A stretch of 64,000 nucleotides of DNA from Profundibacterium mesophilum KAUST100406-0324 (GTDB lineage: Bacteria > Pseudomonadota > Alphaproteobacteria > Rhodobacterales > Rhodobacteraceae), in the NCBI RefSeq assembly GCF_009835145.1, contig NZ_APKE01000019.1:1-64000 (forward strand), given 5' to 3'. The translations under genes and the position numbers were made by a program. Of this stretch, positions 35,203 through 44,928 are shown in pieces. Positions within the stretch are counted from its first letter, which is position 1. The number at the start of each line of letters is the position of its first letter. The notes under the pieces were generated by a model. It worked only from the letters and a program-made list of their open reading frames with translations, did not search any database and was not told the DNA's origin.

Positions 35203-36381
35203 TCAGTCCGACCCGCTGCCGGCATGCGCGGCGATGCGGTCGATCGCAAGATCGAGCCGCGCGTCATCAACGCTCAGCGCCACCCGCACCCAGCGATCGA
35301 GAGTCCGCCCGAAGGCCGCGCCCGGCATCACCGCGACCAGTGCCGTTTCCAGCAGATCGGCGGCGTAATCCGCGCCGTTCATGCCGCTCGCGCCGATATC
35401 GACAAGGGCGAACATACCGGCCTGGGGCATCTGCACATGGTAGGGCGTCTCTGCATGCAGCCTGCGTACAAGATGCGCGGCGCGGGCCGCGAAGCGCTCG
35501 GCCATCGGCCGCGCGACGGGGGAGGGGGCCGAGATCGCCGCCCGGGTCGCATCGGCGATGAATGGCTGGTTGCCGAAGAGCATGGTCTCGGAGAGGGGAA
35601 GGAGGCGCGCACAGAATTCCGCCGGCCCGATGCACCAGCCACTGCGCAGCCCCGGCGCGGCATGGCTCTTCGAAATCGAGCTGACGACGACCGTCCGCTC
35701 CATGATCGGGACCAGTTCGAGCGGCGAGCAGAACCTGCCGGAGAAAATCAGCTCCTCATAGACCTCGTCGCAGATGATCCAGAGGTCATGCCGGATCGCG
35801 AGGGTGGCGATCTCCTCGAGGCTCCGGCGATCAAGAACCATGCCCGTCGGATTGTGTGGAGTGTTCAACAGGATCGCCCGACTGCGCGGCGTGATCCGTG
35901 CTCCAACCTCGCGCGCATCCAAAAGGAACCCGTTTACAGGACGGAGCGGAACCGGGATCATCCGCGCCCCGGTGGCGGCGATCACCCCTTCATAGGTCGT
36001 GTACATCGGATCGCCGACGAGCACCTCCGTACCGGTTTCCGCGACGGCGCACATCACGGCATGGAGCGCGGTCTGCGTGCCGGGAAAGCACAGCACCTGC
36101 TCCTCGCCGATACGGCGCCCGGCCCGCTGCGTGTAGCGCCGCGCAAGCGCCGCCCGCAATCCGGGCTCGCCGGCGCCCGTGGAATATCGGCTCCGGCCGT
36201 TCCTGAGGGCCTGGCACACATCCTCGACGAGTTCGGGGGGCGGCGCGCAATCGGGCTCCCCGATTGTCAGCTCGATGACGTCGAACCCCTCCGCCGACAT
36301 CTCGCGCGCCCGCGCATGGAGATCCCATTTTGCACCGCCCAGCCCGGCGAGCCTCTTGGTGACGGACGCGTATCTCATCAT
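35203..36381 (-). CDS. Class I/II pyridoxal-phosphate aminotransferase
   Basis: 392 residues from ATG 36381 (AAGGAGACAC upstream; the adjacent ATG 36378 is equivalent). ELTIGEPDCAPPPELVEDV, STGAGEPGLRAALARRY, LLNTPHNPTGMVLDRRSLEEIA, ICDEVYEELIF and the PLP lysine in SSISKSHAAPGLRSGW are the aspartate-aminotransferase (AT_I) landmarks; the arginine near the end (WVRVALSVD) would bind the substrate carboxylate. It transfers an amino group between an amino acid and a 2-oxo acid. The specific amino acid is not evident. It is divergent from treZ. A sequence close to the origin iteron lies inside it at 35921. Confidence 0.85.
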   Translation of the reverse strand: MMRYASVTKRLAGLGGAKWDLHARAREMSAEGFDVIELTIGEPDCAPPPELVEDVCQALRNGRSRYSTGAGEPGLRAALARRYTQRAGRRIGEEQVLCFPGTQTALHAVMCAVAETGTEVLVGDPMYTTYEGVIAATGARMIPVPLRPVNGFLLDAREVGARITPRSRAILLNTPHNPTGMVLDRRSLEEIATLAIRHDLWIICDEVYEELIFSGRFCSPLELVPIMERTVVVSSISKSHAAPGLRSGWCIGPAEFCARLLPLSETMLFGNQPFIADATRAAISAPSPVARPMAERFAARAAHLVRRLHAETPYHVQMPQAGMFALVDIGASGMNGADYAADLLETALVAVMPGAAFGRTLDRWVRVALSVDDARLDLAIDRIAAHAGSGSD

Positions 36382-36660
36382 GTGTCTCCTTGCGGCGAAG
36401 GCGCGCACGTTTCCCGGCGCGGGGACGGGAGCATCACCGCGGCCGGCCACGATGCGCTGCCCGGAGCCACGTGGCATCGGCCGCGGCGACGGGGCAGGGG
36501 CATCGGGATACCCCGTTTCATGTCCCTGTGACCTCCATCGCTATAGCCCTGCCGGCGAAGGGTGCAAGCCATGTCACGGGAACGCTTGCGGGGATGCGGG
36601 TGTTACGGATCGCGGGCCCCGCCCTTTCTCGAACAGGTTCCCACAGCAACGAGGACGATC

Positions 36661-38478
36661 ATGACCCTACAGGATGAGGGACGCAACGAGGGGCGCAAGG
36701 CGCCGCGTTGGGGCGCCGAACTGAGAGAGGATGGAAGCGCGGATTTTGCTCTCTGGGCGCCCGGCCTTGAGCACCTGTCCCTGCGGATCGAGGGACAGGA
36801 TCACGAGATGTCGCCGGCGCCGGAGGGCTGGTTCACGGCGACTGTGCCGGGATTGCGCGCGGGTCTGGCCTACTCCTTCGTTCTGCCCGGTGGTGACACC
36901 GTTCCCGATCCGGCCGCCCGCCGGCAGATCGACGACGTGAACGGTCCCTCGCGGCTGACCGCACCGCACCGTGCCAAGCTGGGCACCTGGACCGGCCGCC
37001 CATGGGAGGAGACGGTGCTCTACGAGCTGCATGTCGGCACCTTTACACCGCAAGGCACTTTCACCGCGGCGGCCGGGAAGCTCGAGGAACTGGCGGCGAC
37101 CGGCATCACGGCGATCGAGTTGCTGCCGCTGGCGCAGTTCGGGGGCGATCGGGGCTGGGGTTATGACGGCGTGCTGCTCTATGCGCCGCATCCGTCCTAC
37201 GGCACGCCGGACGAGCTGCGGGCCCTGATCCGCCGGGCCCATGATCTGAACATGTCCGTTCTTCTTGACGTGGTCTACAACCACTTCGGCCCCGAGGGAA
37301 ATCACCTGGGCCGCTATGCGCCCGACTTCTTCGATCCCGCCCGCCAGACGCCCTGGGGCGCGGGCATCGACTATACCCGTCAGCCGGTTCGCCGTTTCTT
37401 CATCGACAACGCGCGCTACTGGATCGACACGTTTGGCTTCGACGGCCTGCGGTTCGACGCGATCGACCAGATCAAGGACCCCTCCGATCCCGAATTGCTG
37501 ATCGAGATGGCACAGGAGTTGCGCGCGCATGCAAACCGGCCCATCCACCTGACGACCGAGGACAACCGCAACGTGACCTTCCTCCACGAACGCGGTCCCG
37601 ACGGGGCCGTGCCGCTGCATAGCGCCGAGTGGAACGACGACATGCACAATGCCGCCCATGTCATCGCCACCGGCGAGACAGAAGGATATTACGGCAGCTT
37701 CGCCAAGGATCCCCTTGCCCTCTTCGCCCGCGCTCTGGCCCAGGGTTACGCGTTCCAGGGCGAAGTGGACCAAGGTGAGACGGGCCCGGGCCGGGGGGCA
37801 CCTTCGGGTCATCTGCCGCCGGATGCCTTCATCGATTTCCTGCAGAACCACGACCAGACAGGCAACCGCGCCTGCGGCGACAGGCTGACGACCCTTGCCG
37901 ATGCGCGCATGCTCGACGCGCTACAGGCCATCTTGCTGCTGTCGCCACATATTCCGATGCTGTTCATGGGCGAGGAATACGGCGAGACGGCGCCTTTCCT
38001 TTTCTTCGCCGGGTTCGAGGGCGATCTGGCTGAGGCGGTCACCAAAGGTCGACGTGCGGAATTCAGCAGTTTCGCCGGCTTCGGCGATCATGGCGCCCGG
38101 CCGGTGCCCGATCCCATCGCACGCAGTACGTTCGAGGCATCCAAGCTCGATTGGGATCGCGCGCAGACGGAGGCGGGGCGCCAGACACGCAGCCGGATCG
38201 CGCATCTTCTGACGCTGCGCGCCGAGCATGTCGTTCCCCTGATCAAGCAGGCGGGGCAGGGCGCGGCGTTTCGCGGCGAAGTCCTCGCCGCCTCGAAGGG
38301 ATGTCTCGCGGTGGACTGGCATTTCGCCGGCGCCGTGCTGTCGCTCAGGGCCAATCTCGGCGAGGACGCGGTCTCGCTGCCCGGTGCGGATGGTCAGACC
38401 ATCCTGGGATCGGCCGACCGACCCGGAGCGCCCTTCGGCGTCTTCTACACTCTCAACATGAACGGAGCCTCCTCGTGA
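36661..38478 (+). CDS. treZ: Malto-oligosyltrehalose trehalohydrolase
   Basis: 605 residues, normal for the family; GAGGACGATC precedes ATG 36661. It releases trehalose from malto-oligosyltrehalose made by TreY. An N-terminal beta domain (about 1-100) is followed by a GH13 barrel with VVYNHFGPEGN, the nucleophile Asp266 in GLRFDAID, the acid/base Glu300 in LTTEDNRN, and Asp398 in LQNHDQTGNR. It is cytoplasmic. treY follows with a 4-base overlap. Together they make trehalose from glycogen-like glucans for osmotic or desiccation protection; no treX or glycogen gene is in the window. Confidence 0.93.
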   Translation: MTLQDEGRNEGRKAPRWGAELREDGSADFALWAPGLEHLSLRIEGQDHEMSPAPEGWFTATVPGLRAGLAYSFVLPGGDTVPDPAARRQIDDVNGPSRLTAPHRAKLGTWTGRPWEETVLYELHVGTFTPQGTFTAAAGKLEELAATGITAIELLPLAQFGGDRGWGYDGVLLYAPHPSYGTPDELRALIRRAHDLNMSVLLDVVYNHFGPEGNHLGRYAPDFFDPARQTPWGAGIDYTRQPVRRFFIDNARYWIDTFGFDGLRFDAIDQIKDPSDPELLIEMAQELRAHANRPIHLTTEDNRNVTFLHERGPDGAVPLHSAEWNDDMHNAAHVIATGETEGYYGSFAKDPLALFARALAQGYAFQGEVDQGETGPGRGAPSGHLPPDAFIDFLQNHDQTGNRACGDRLTTLADARMLDALQAILLLSPHIPMLFMGEEYGETAPFLFFAGFEGDLAEAVTKGRRAEFSSFAGFGDHGARPVPDPIARSTFEASKLDWDRAQTEAGRQTRSRIAHLLTLRAEHVVPLIKQAGQGAAFRGEVLAASKGCLAVDWHFAGAVLSLRANLGEDAVSLPGADGQTILGSADRPGAPFGVFYTLNMNGASS

Positions 38479-40793
38479 GCCAGTTTCCAACGGCCTGCTA
38501 CCGCCTGCAATTTCGCGAGGAGATGGATTTCGACCGTGCCGCAGCGCTCGTTCCCTACCTGCGCGAGCTCGGGATCAGCCATCTCTACGCCGCGCCGCTC
38601 TTCACCGCGACGCCGGGCTCCACCCATGGATATGACGTGACCGATCCGGGTGAGATCGAGCCCGCGATCGGCGGCCGCGCGGGCCTGTCCCGTCTGTCGC
38701 AAGCCTTGCGCGAGGCGGGGATGGGTTTGATCCTGGACATCGTTCCGAACCACATGGCCTTCTCGGTCGCAACGCCGTGGTTGCGCGACGTTCTGCGCCA
38801 TGGCCAGAGGAGCCGGTATGGTGCGCATTTCGATATCGACTGGTCGGCGCCCAAACTGCTGTTGCCCTGGCTCGAGGCTCCCTTCGCGGAGCTTCTCGAA
38901 AAGGGTGCCTTTGGTGTGGACAAGGATGATGACGGCCCGGTCCTGACTTGCGGAGACCTGCGTGTGCCCGTCGCCGGCGGGGCGGCCTTCGAGGCCGCAC
39001 GGGGCGGCGATGCCGACAAAGTCTCGGCGCTGCATGACGCGCAACCCTGGCGGCTGACGCATTGGAAGACCGAGACCGACGCGATCACGCATCGGCGGTT
39101 CTTCAACGTGACCGGGCTGATCGGTGTGAAGGTCGAAACCCCCGAGGTGTTCGACGATGTCCATGCGCTTCTTTTCGAACTGGTGGCCGACGGCACCGTG
39201 GACGGGGTGCGGATCGACCATATCGACGGGCTCGCCGATCCCTCGGCCTATCTGGAGAAGCTGACCCGAAAGCTGGGCGATGTTCCGGTCTGGGTCGAGA
39301 AGATCCTGACCGGTCCCGAGAGCCTGCCGGATTGGCCGGTCGCCGGCACGACGGGCTATGTCGCGGCGCGGGCCTTCGCACGGCTGCTGACGGATGCGCG
39401 CGGGTTGACGCATATCGACGCGCTCTACCGCAGCCGGACGGGCCGGCAGCGCCAGTTCCGCGAGGTGCTCGACACTGCCAAGAGGCAGATCATCACCCAT
39501 GACCTGTCGGCCGAGCTGTGGCGTCTGCATTCGATGCTTTCGCGCATCGCGGTAGATGATCCAGTCGCCGCCGAGTTCGGACCGGAGATGCTCCGCCGGG
39601 CGATCGTGGATTTCATCGCCGGATTCCCGCGCTACCGGACCTACATGACCGACGAGACGGTGCATGACGAGGACAGGGCATTGATCGAGGAGACCGCCGC
39701 CGCGGCGATCGAGGCCGCGTCCGATCCCGGCGCGATCCCCTTCCTTGCGCAGGCACTGCTGGATGATGGTGAACTCAACGCGCAACTGCGCCTGCGTTTT
39801 CAGCAGGTTACTGGCGCCGCCATTGCCAAGAGCCAGGAAGACACCGCCTTCTATCGCGACACGCGGCTTTTGTCGGCCAACGAGGTGGGCGGCGAGCCCG
39901 ATGCCGCAACGCTCGGCACCGAGGGGTTCCACGAGGCCATGGAGCGGCGCGCGCAGGACATGCCGCAGGGACTGACCCTGACCTCGTCGCATGACACCAA
40001 GCGCAGCGAGGATGCGCGCCTGCGGATCGCGGCGATCACCCATGCTCCGGCGATATTCGAGCGTTTTCATGAGGATTGCGCGGCATTGGCCGGGCCCGGC
40101 GTCGGCGACGATCTCAAGTGGTATCTGGCGCAGACCCTGCTGGCGATGCACCCCGCGAGCGCGGCGACGGAGGATCCGCGCGCCGATCTCGAGCGGCGTC
40201 TTTCTGGCCACGTGGAAAAGGCGCTGCGCGAAGCGAAAAGGGTGACGTTCTGGACCGCGCCCGATCCGGAGGTGGAGGACGCGGCGCGCGCCTATGGCGC
40301 GGCCCTGGCGGAGCATTTCACCGAGCTGCCGCAAAGCCTCGCCCCCCTGACGGAGATCGCCGAGCGCCTGTCGCTGGTGCAGACGGCGCTCAAGCTCACC
40401 GTGCCGGGCATTCCCGATATCTACCAGGGATGCGAGATCGGCAGTTTCCTTCTGACCGATCCCGACAACCGCGCGGCAATCGATTTCGACCGCCTCGCGG
40501 CCGCGCTCGACGATCCTTCCGCCCTGCCGGATTTCGATCGGACGAAGCTCTCCCTGACCCGCACGCTGCTGCGGCTGCGGCGCGAGCATCCCGCGCTGTT
40601 CGCGCAAGGGGCCTACACGCCCTTCCTGCCGGCACCCGGCCTGCTGGGCTTCACCCGGACCCATGAGGGCACGACCCTGAAAGTCTGCGTCTCCACCGGC
40701 AAGGCACTGCCGCAAGCGCCCGTCGAGGGCCGTGTCTGGCCGCGCCGGGAGGGCACCGAAAGCCCAGTCGTGATCAGCCTGACGATGCCGTGA
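38475..40793 (+). CDS. treY: Malto-oligosyltrehalose synthase
   Basis: 772 residues from GTG 38475, overlapping the treZ stop (GTGA) with GGAG upstream. The enzyme turns the reducing-end alpha-1,4 bond of malto-oligosaccharides into alpha,alpha-1,1. Signature regions are TYRLQF-like ACYRLQFREEMDFDRAA, HLYAAPLFTATPGSTHGYDV, LDIVPNHMAFS, the nucleophile Asp248 in VRIDHIDGL, Glu275 in VWVEKILTGPE, and SSHDTKRSEDAR near the third carboxylate. The C-terminal GIPDIYQGCEIGSFLLTDPDNR is typical. It forms a two-gene trehalose operon with treZ, closed by the hairpin at 40803. Confidence 0.94.
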   Translation: MSQFPTACYRLQFREEMDFDRAAALVPYLRELGISHLYAAPLFTATPGSTHGYDVTDPGEIEPAIGGRAGLSRLSQALREAGMGLILDIVPNHMAFSVATPWLRDVLRHGQRSRYGAHFDIDWSAPKLLLPWLEAPFAELLEKGAFGVDKDDDGPVLTCGDLRVPVAGGAAFEAARGGDADKVSALHDAQPWRLTHWKTETDAITHRRFFNVTGLIGVKVETPEVFDDVHALLFELVADGTVDGVRIDHIDGLADPSAYLEKLTRKLGDVPVWVEKILTGPESLPDWPVAGTTGYVAARAFARLLTDARGLTHIDALYRSRTGRQRQFREVLDTAKRQIITHDLSAELWRLHSMLSRIAVDDPVAAEFGPEMLRRAIVDFIAGFPRYRTYMTDETVHDEDRALIEETAAAAIEAASDPGAIPFLAQALLDDGELNAQLRLRFQQVTGAAIAKSQEDTAFYRDTRLLSANEVGGEPDAATLGTEGFHEAMERRAQDMPQGLTLTSSHDTKRSEDARLRIAAITHAPAIFERFHEDCAALAGPGVGDDLKWYLAQTLLAMHPASAATEDPRADLERRLSGHVEKALREAKRVTFWTAPDPEVEDAARAYGAALAEHFTELPQSLAPLTEIAERLSLVQTALKLTVPGIPDIYQGCEIGSFLLTDPDNRAAIDFDRLAAALDDPSALPDFDRTKLSLTRTLLRLRREHPALFAQGAYTPFLPAPGLLGFTRTHEGTTLKVCVSTGKALPQAPVEGRVWPRREGTESPVVISLTMP

Positions 40794-40802
40794 GCTTGCA
40801 CC

Positions 40803-40837
40803 GCGCGGCCGGATATGTCCGTCATGTCCGGCCGCGC
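40803..40837 (+). terminator. Hairpin after treY
   Basis: An 11-bp perfect stem (GCGCGGCCGGA with TCCGGCCGCGC) with a 13-base loop begins 10 bases after the treY stop. It lacks a T-tract, so termination strength is uncertain. Confidence 0.6.
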
Positions 40838-41052
40838 AGGGATTCATCCGGGTGGAGGCGTACCCATATGCCGAACGCACCATTCGACCCGGACGCGCCC
40901 TGGAGACCGGTTCCGCGGGGCGATGCCGCCGTGGATGGTTTTCCGACAGTCGTCTTCAAACGCCCTCATTTGCGCTTGGAGCAAGCCTATATGACGCCCC
41001 ATTTGAATGCCATTTCTAAGAACGTTCAGGAATCTTAAAAAAAAACGAGCAG

Positions 41053-41964
41053 ATGTCCTATTTAGACAATGTCAGAACCTTCGTGCGTGTCTATGAGCTG
41101 GGCAACATGTCTGCCGCGGCGCGCGATCAGCATATATCGCCGGCGGTGGCCTCATCGCGCGTGGCGCAGCTCGAAGCCCATCTCGGTGTGCGCCTGTTCG
41201 AGCGGACTACCCGCAGTCTCAGCGCGACCGATCAGGGGCGCCTGTTCTACGAGGGGGCATGCCGGATCCTGGGCTCGGTGGAGGCCGCCGAGGCGGCGAT
41301 CAGCGAGGTCACGACCAGCCCGCGCGGCATTCTGCACGTCGCCGCGTCCAGCGGCCTGGGTCGGCGGCTGATCGCGCCGCATGTGCCGCAGTTTTCCGAA
41401 CTGTATCCCCTGATCGAGTTGCGGCTGCGATTGTCGGACAGGCGTCTGGATTTCGCGGCGGAAGGGCTCGATATCGCTTTCATGCTGGGCGATCCGGAGG
41501 AGGACGGCCAGCGCATCAAGCGCATCGCCGAATGTCCGCGCCTTCTATGCGCGAGCCCGTCCTACATCGCGCGTGCGGGCATGCCCGGAACGGGGGCCGA
41601 TCTGGAAAAGGACGCGCATAGCTGCCTTACCTTGCGCTCCTCTGGCAGTCCCGAATGCCACTGGAACCTGCGCACATCGACGGGGCCGCGCCGGTTCGCC
41701 GTGAAGGGGCGGTTCGAATCCGATGACGGGGACGTGCTTACCGACTGGGCCCTCGCGGGGCACGGCATCACGCTGAAGCCCGCCTTCGAGGTCGCGCCCT
41801 ATATAAGTTCGGGCGAGCTTGTGGTCGTGGCCGAGCAGACGCCCCCCGTGCCGACCGCGCTGTTCTTCCAGCAGTCCCACCGCCAGCATCCCGATCCCAA
41901 GCTGCGGCTTTTCCTCGACTTCATGACGCCGCGCCTCCTCGCCGCGATCGCGCCCTCCCCCTGA
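41053..41964 (+). CDS. LysR-family transcriptional regulator
   Basis: 303 residues. The N-terminal winged helix (MSYLDNVRTFVRVYELGNMSAAARDQHISPAVASSRVAQLEAHLGVRLFERTTRSLSATDQG) is followed by the periplasmic-binding-protein-like effector domain. The CrgA/DsdC-like subgroup is suggested by GILHVAASSGLGRRLIAPHVPQF. An A-run (AAAAAAAAA) sits upstream of the start. The Liv-type importer starts 260 bases downstream on the same strand, so it may control that operon, but no binding site was identified. Confidence 0.87.
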   Translation: MSYLDNVRTFVRVYELGNMSAAARDQHISPAVASSRVAQLEAHLGVRLFERTTRSLSATDQGRLFYEGACRILGSVEAAEAAISEVTTSPRGILHVAASSGLGRRLIAPHVPQFSELYPLIELRLRLSDRRLDFAAEGLDIAFMLGDPEEDGQRIKRIAECPRLLCASPSYIARAGMPGTGADLEKDAHSCLTLRSSGSPECHWNLRTSTGPRRFAVKGRFESDDGDVLTDWALAGHGITLKPAFEVAPYISSGELVVVAEQTPPVPTALFFQQSHRQHPDPKLRLFLDFMTPRLLAAIAPSP

Positions 41965-42224
41965 TACGGCCGGGTATGGGGCTCGATCCGACGCAACGTC
42001 ATTTCCCGGCCCGTTTTCCTTTCCGGATGCCCTGATGAGGGCGGTAACATGCGGTCCGGCACGAGTATGCGGTTGCATTCCCGCCGGAAAGGATTGCAGG
42101 TATCACATTGCAAGAGGGGTTCCGGGGGGAGACGGATCACCGCTGACGCAACGTTCCGAATTTCGCGGAACGCGTCGCGGCGGAGCGGTCCAGCCGGGAA
42201 CTCCCTGACATAGGGAGAGAACAC

Positions 42225-43433
42225 GTGAACAGATTTCTGACCACAGTCGCGGCCTTCGCGACCATCGCAGCCGGCACCAGCGCCGTCGCCGAGATCTCCG
42301 ATGATGTCGTGAAGATCGGCATCCTGAACGACCAATCCGGCGTCTATGCCGATTTCGGCGGCAAGGGCAGCTACGAAGCTGCGAAGATGGCCGTCGAGGA
42401 TTTCGGCGGAAACGTCTCCGGTGCCCCCGTCGAGGTCGTCACCGCGGATCACCAGAACAAGGCCGACATCGCCTCCAACATCGCGCGCCAGTGGTATGAC
42501 ACCGAGCAGGTCGACGCGATCATGGAGCTGACCACCTCGTCGGTCGCCCTCGCCGTTCAGGCCCTGTCGGATGACATGAACAAGATCACCGTCACCACGG
42601 GCGCGGCCACGACCGAGCTGACCGGCGCGCAATGTGTGCCCAACGGCTTCCACTGGGCTTACGACACCCATGCGCTGGCTGTCGGCACAGGCGGCGCGCT
42701 AGTCGAGCAGGGCGGCAAGAAGTGGTATTTCCTGACGGCCGACTACGCCTTCGGCTACTCGCTCGAAGAGCAGACCGGCAAGTTCGCCGAGAGCAAGGGC
42801 GGCGAGGTCGTCGGTTCCGTGCGTCACCCCCTGGCGACGAACGACTACTCCTCCTTCCTGCTGCAGGCGCAGGCTTCGGGCGCGGACGTGATCGGCCTGG
42901 CCAATGCCGGTCAGGACACCCAGAACGCGATCAAGCAGGCCGCCGAGTTCGGCATCGTGCAGTCGGGACAGCGTCTCGCCGCGCTGCTCTTCACCCTGTC
43001 CGAGGTGCACGGTCTCGGGCTCGAGGCCGCTCAGGGCCTGTCGCTGACCGAAAGCTTCTACTGGGATCGCACCGATGAGACCCGCGCCTTCGGCGAGCGG
43101 TTCATGGAGCGCACCGGTTCGATGCCGAACATGGTCCATGCGGCGACCTATTCGGCCGTGACGCAGTATCTCAAGGCGATCGAGGCCGCCGGCACCGATG
43201 CGACGGAAGAGGTTTCCGCCAAGATGCACGAGATGCCGGTTGACGATCTCTTCGCCAACGGCGCCAGCGTCGGCAAGAACGGCCGGCTCTATACCGATGT
43301 CTATCTGATGGAAGTGAAGTCGCCCGAGGAGAGCGAAGGCCCCTTCGACTACTACAACGTCCTTGCGACCATCCCGGGCGAGGAAGCCTTCATCTCCGAA
43401 GCCGATAGCGGCTGCTCGCTGGTCTCGAACTGA
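42225..43433 (+). CDS. ABC transporter substrate-binding protein, branched-chain amino acid/urea type
   Basis: 402 residues with a 22-residue signal peptide (MNRFLTTVAAFATIAAGTSAVA). VKIGILNDQSGVYADFGGKGSYEAAKMAVEDFGG is the LivJ-type (Peripla_BP_6) first lobe, and WYFLTADYAFGYSLEEQTGKF the second. This subgroup binds hydrophobic amino acids, amides, urea or aromatic acids; which one is not clear. The ATP-binding, second ATP-binding and two permease genes follow directly. A 260-base non-coding region, the probable promoter, precedes it. Confidence 0.88.
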   Translation: MNRFLTTVAAFATIAAGTSAVAEISDDVVKIGILNDQSGVYADFGGKGSYEAAKMAVEDFGGNVSGAPVEVVTADHQNKADIASNIARQWYDTEQVDAIMELTTSSVALAVQALSDDMNKITVTTGAATTELTGAQCVPNGFHWAYDTHALAVGTGGALVEQGGKKWYFLTADYAFGYSLEEQTGKFAESKGGEVVGSVRHPLATNDYSSFLLQAQASGADVIGLANAGQDTQNAIKQAAEFGIVQSGQRLAALLFTLSEVHGLGLEAAQGLSLTESFYWDRTDETRAFGERFMERTGSMPNMVHAATYSAVTQYLKAIEAAGTDATEEVSAKMHEMPVDDLFANGASVGKNGRLYTDVYLMEVKSPEESEGPFDYYNVLATIPGEEAFISEADSGCSLVSN

Positions 43434-43438
43434 GTTCG

Positions 43439-44227
43439 ATGGCTTCCGTGACCGCTGAAAGGGTCACCGAGACTCCTGAGCCGCGGGTGGTGTTGTCCGC
43501 CCGCGGCCTTGGCAAGGACTTCTCGGGGTTCACCGCCGTGAACGATGTCGATCTCGATGTCGAACATGCGCGCATTCATGCCTTGATCGGTCCGAACGGG
43601 GCCGGCAAGACGACCGTCTTCAACCTTCTGACGAAGTTCCTGATGCCCACGCGTGGCAAGATCACGCTGCTGGGGCAGGACATCACGCGATACAAGCCTG
43701 ACCGCGTGGCGCGAATGGGGCTGGTCCGCTCCTTCCAGATCTCCGCCGTCTTCCCCCACCTTACGGTGCTGGAAAACGTGCGCGTGGCGCTGCAGCGTCC
43801 CAACAAGCTGGCGACGCAGTTCTGGCGTCCGCTCTCCGCGCTCGAGCGGCTGGACGCGCGGGCCGACGAGTTGATCTCGGAGCTGGGCCTGTCGGGCTAC
43901 CGCAACAGCCGCGCCGCGGATCTCAGCTATGGCCGGAAGCGTGTGCTGGAGATCGCGACCACGCTGGCGCTCGATCCCGAAGTGCTCCTGCTCGACGAGC
44001 CGATGGCCGGAATGGGTCTCGAGGACGTGCAGATGGTTGCCGGGATCATCCGCGAGGTCGCCCGCAGCCGGGCCGTCCTCATGGTCGAGCATAACCTGTC
44101 GGTCGTGGCGGACCTGTGCCACAAGGTGACGGTGCTCCAGCGCGGCGAGATCCTCGCGAGCGGAGATTATGCCACGGTGTCGAACGACCCCGAAGTGCGC
44201 AGCGCCTACATGGGGAGCGAGGCATGA
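43439..44227 (+). CDS. ABC transporter ATP-binding protein, LivG type
   Basis: 262 residues. Walker A GPNGAGKTT is at residues 51-59, the ABC signature reads LSYGRKRVLEIA, and Walker B is VLLLDEPMAGM followed by the H-loop VEHNLSVV. It powers the importer together with the LivF-type protein. It starts five bases after the binding-protein stop and overlaps the next gene by four. Confidence 0.92.
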   Translation: MASVTAERVTETPEPRVVLSARGLGKDFSGFTAVNDVDLDVEHARIHALIGPNGAGKTTVFNLLTKFLMPTRGKITLLGQDITRYKPDRVARMGLVRSFQISAVFPHLTVLENVRVALQRPNKLATQFWRPLSALERLDARADELISELGLSGYRNSRAADLSYGRKRVLEIATTLALDPEVLLLDEPMAGMGLEDVQMVAGIIREVARSRAVLMVEHNLSVVADLCHKVTVLQRGEILASGDYATVSNDPEVRSAYMGSEA

Positions 44228-44928
44228 GCGAGCCGCTGTTGAACGTGGCCGGGCTCGAAGCCTGGTATGACGAGAGCCATGTGCTGCATGGTGTTGATCT
44301 GCATGTGAACGAGGGTGAGACGATCTGCCTTCTGGGGCGCAACGGGATGGGCAAGACGACCACCCTGCGCACCATCATGGGCATCTTGCGCAAGCGCAGC
44401 GGCACCGCGACCTTCGCGGGGCAGGACCTGATGAAGATGCCTCTGCATCACGTCGCGCGCTCCGGCCTGGGTTTCGTGCCCGAGGAGCGCGGCATCTTCG
44501 CGACCCTGACGGTCGAGGAGAACCTGATGCTGCCGCCCGTCACCGCCAAGGGCGGGATGAGCGTCGAGGAGATCTACACGCTGTTCCCCAACCTCAAGGA
44601 ACGGCGCTCGAGCGCGGGCACCAAGCTGTCAGGCGGCGAGCAGCAGATGCTGGCCATGGCGCGCATCCTTCGGACAGGCGCGCGTTGCCTTCTGCTCGAC
44701 GAGCCGACCGAGGGGCTTGCGCCGGTCATCATCGAGGCGATCGGGGACATCCTGCGCGAGCTGAAGAAACGCGGCATGACCGTGGTTCTCGTCGAGCAGA
44801 ACTTCCGCTTCGCCAGCCGTGTTGCCGACAGGTTCTACCTGATGGATCACGGCCGCATCACCGCCGGTTTCCCGGTGGCAGACTTGCAGGCCAACATGGC
44901 CATGCTGAACAAAGAACTGGGGGTCTGA
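44224..44928 (+). CDS. ABC transporter ATP-binding protein, LivF type
   Basis: 234 residues from ATG 44224, in a 4-base overlap (ATGA) with the LivG-type gene; the longer frame upstream is a shadow. Walker A GRNGMGKT is at 38-45, the signature is LSGGEQQMLAMA, Walker B is CLLLDEPTEGL, and the H-loop VEQNF carries Gln-Asn in place of the usual His, as in LivF proteins. Partner of the previous ATPase. Confidence 0.92.
   Translation: MSEPLLNVAGLEAWYDESHVLHGVDLHVNEGETICLLGRNGMGKTTTLRTIMGILRKRSGTATFAGQDLMKMPLHHVARSGLGFVPEERGIFATLTVEENLMLPPVTAKGGMSVEEIYTLFPNLKERRSSAGTKLSGGEQQMLAMARILRTGARCLLLDEPTEGLAPVIIEAIGDILRELKKRGMTVVLVEQNFRFASRVADRFYLMDHGRITAGFPVADLQANMAMLNKELGV

Noticed and set aside
38445-40883. 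812-codon antisense frame over treY
   Set aside because: Shadow of treY; Arg/Gly/Gln-rich and featureless.
40790-41038. 82-codon open frame just after treY
   Set aside because: It begins inside the treY stop and runs straight through the strong hairpin at 40803-40837; the protein shows no recognisable family or composition. A shorter version from 40868 also lacks support.
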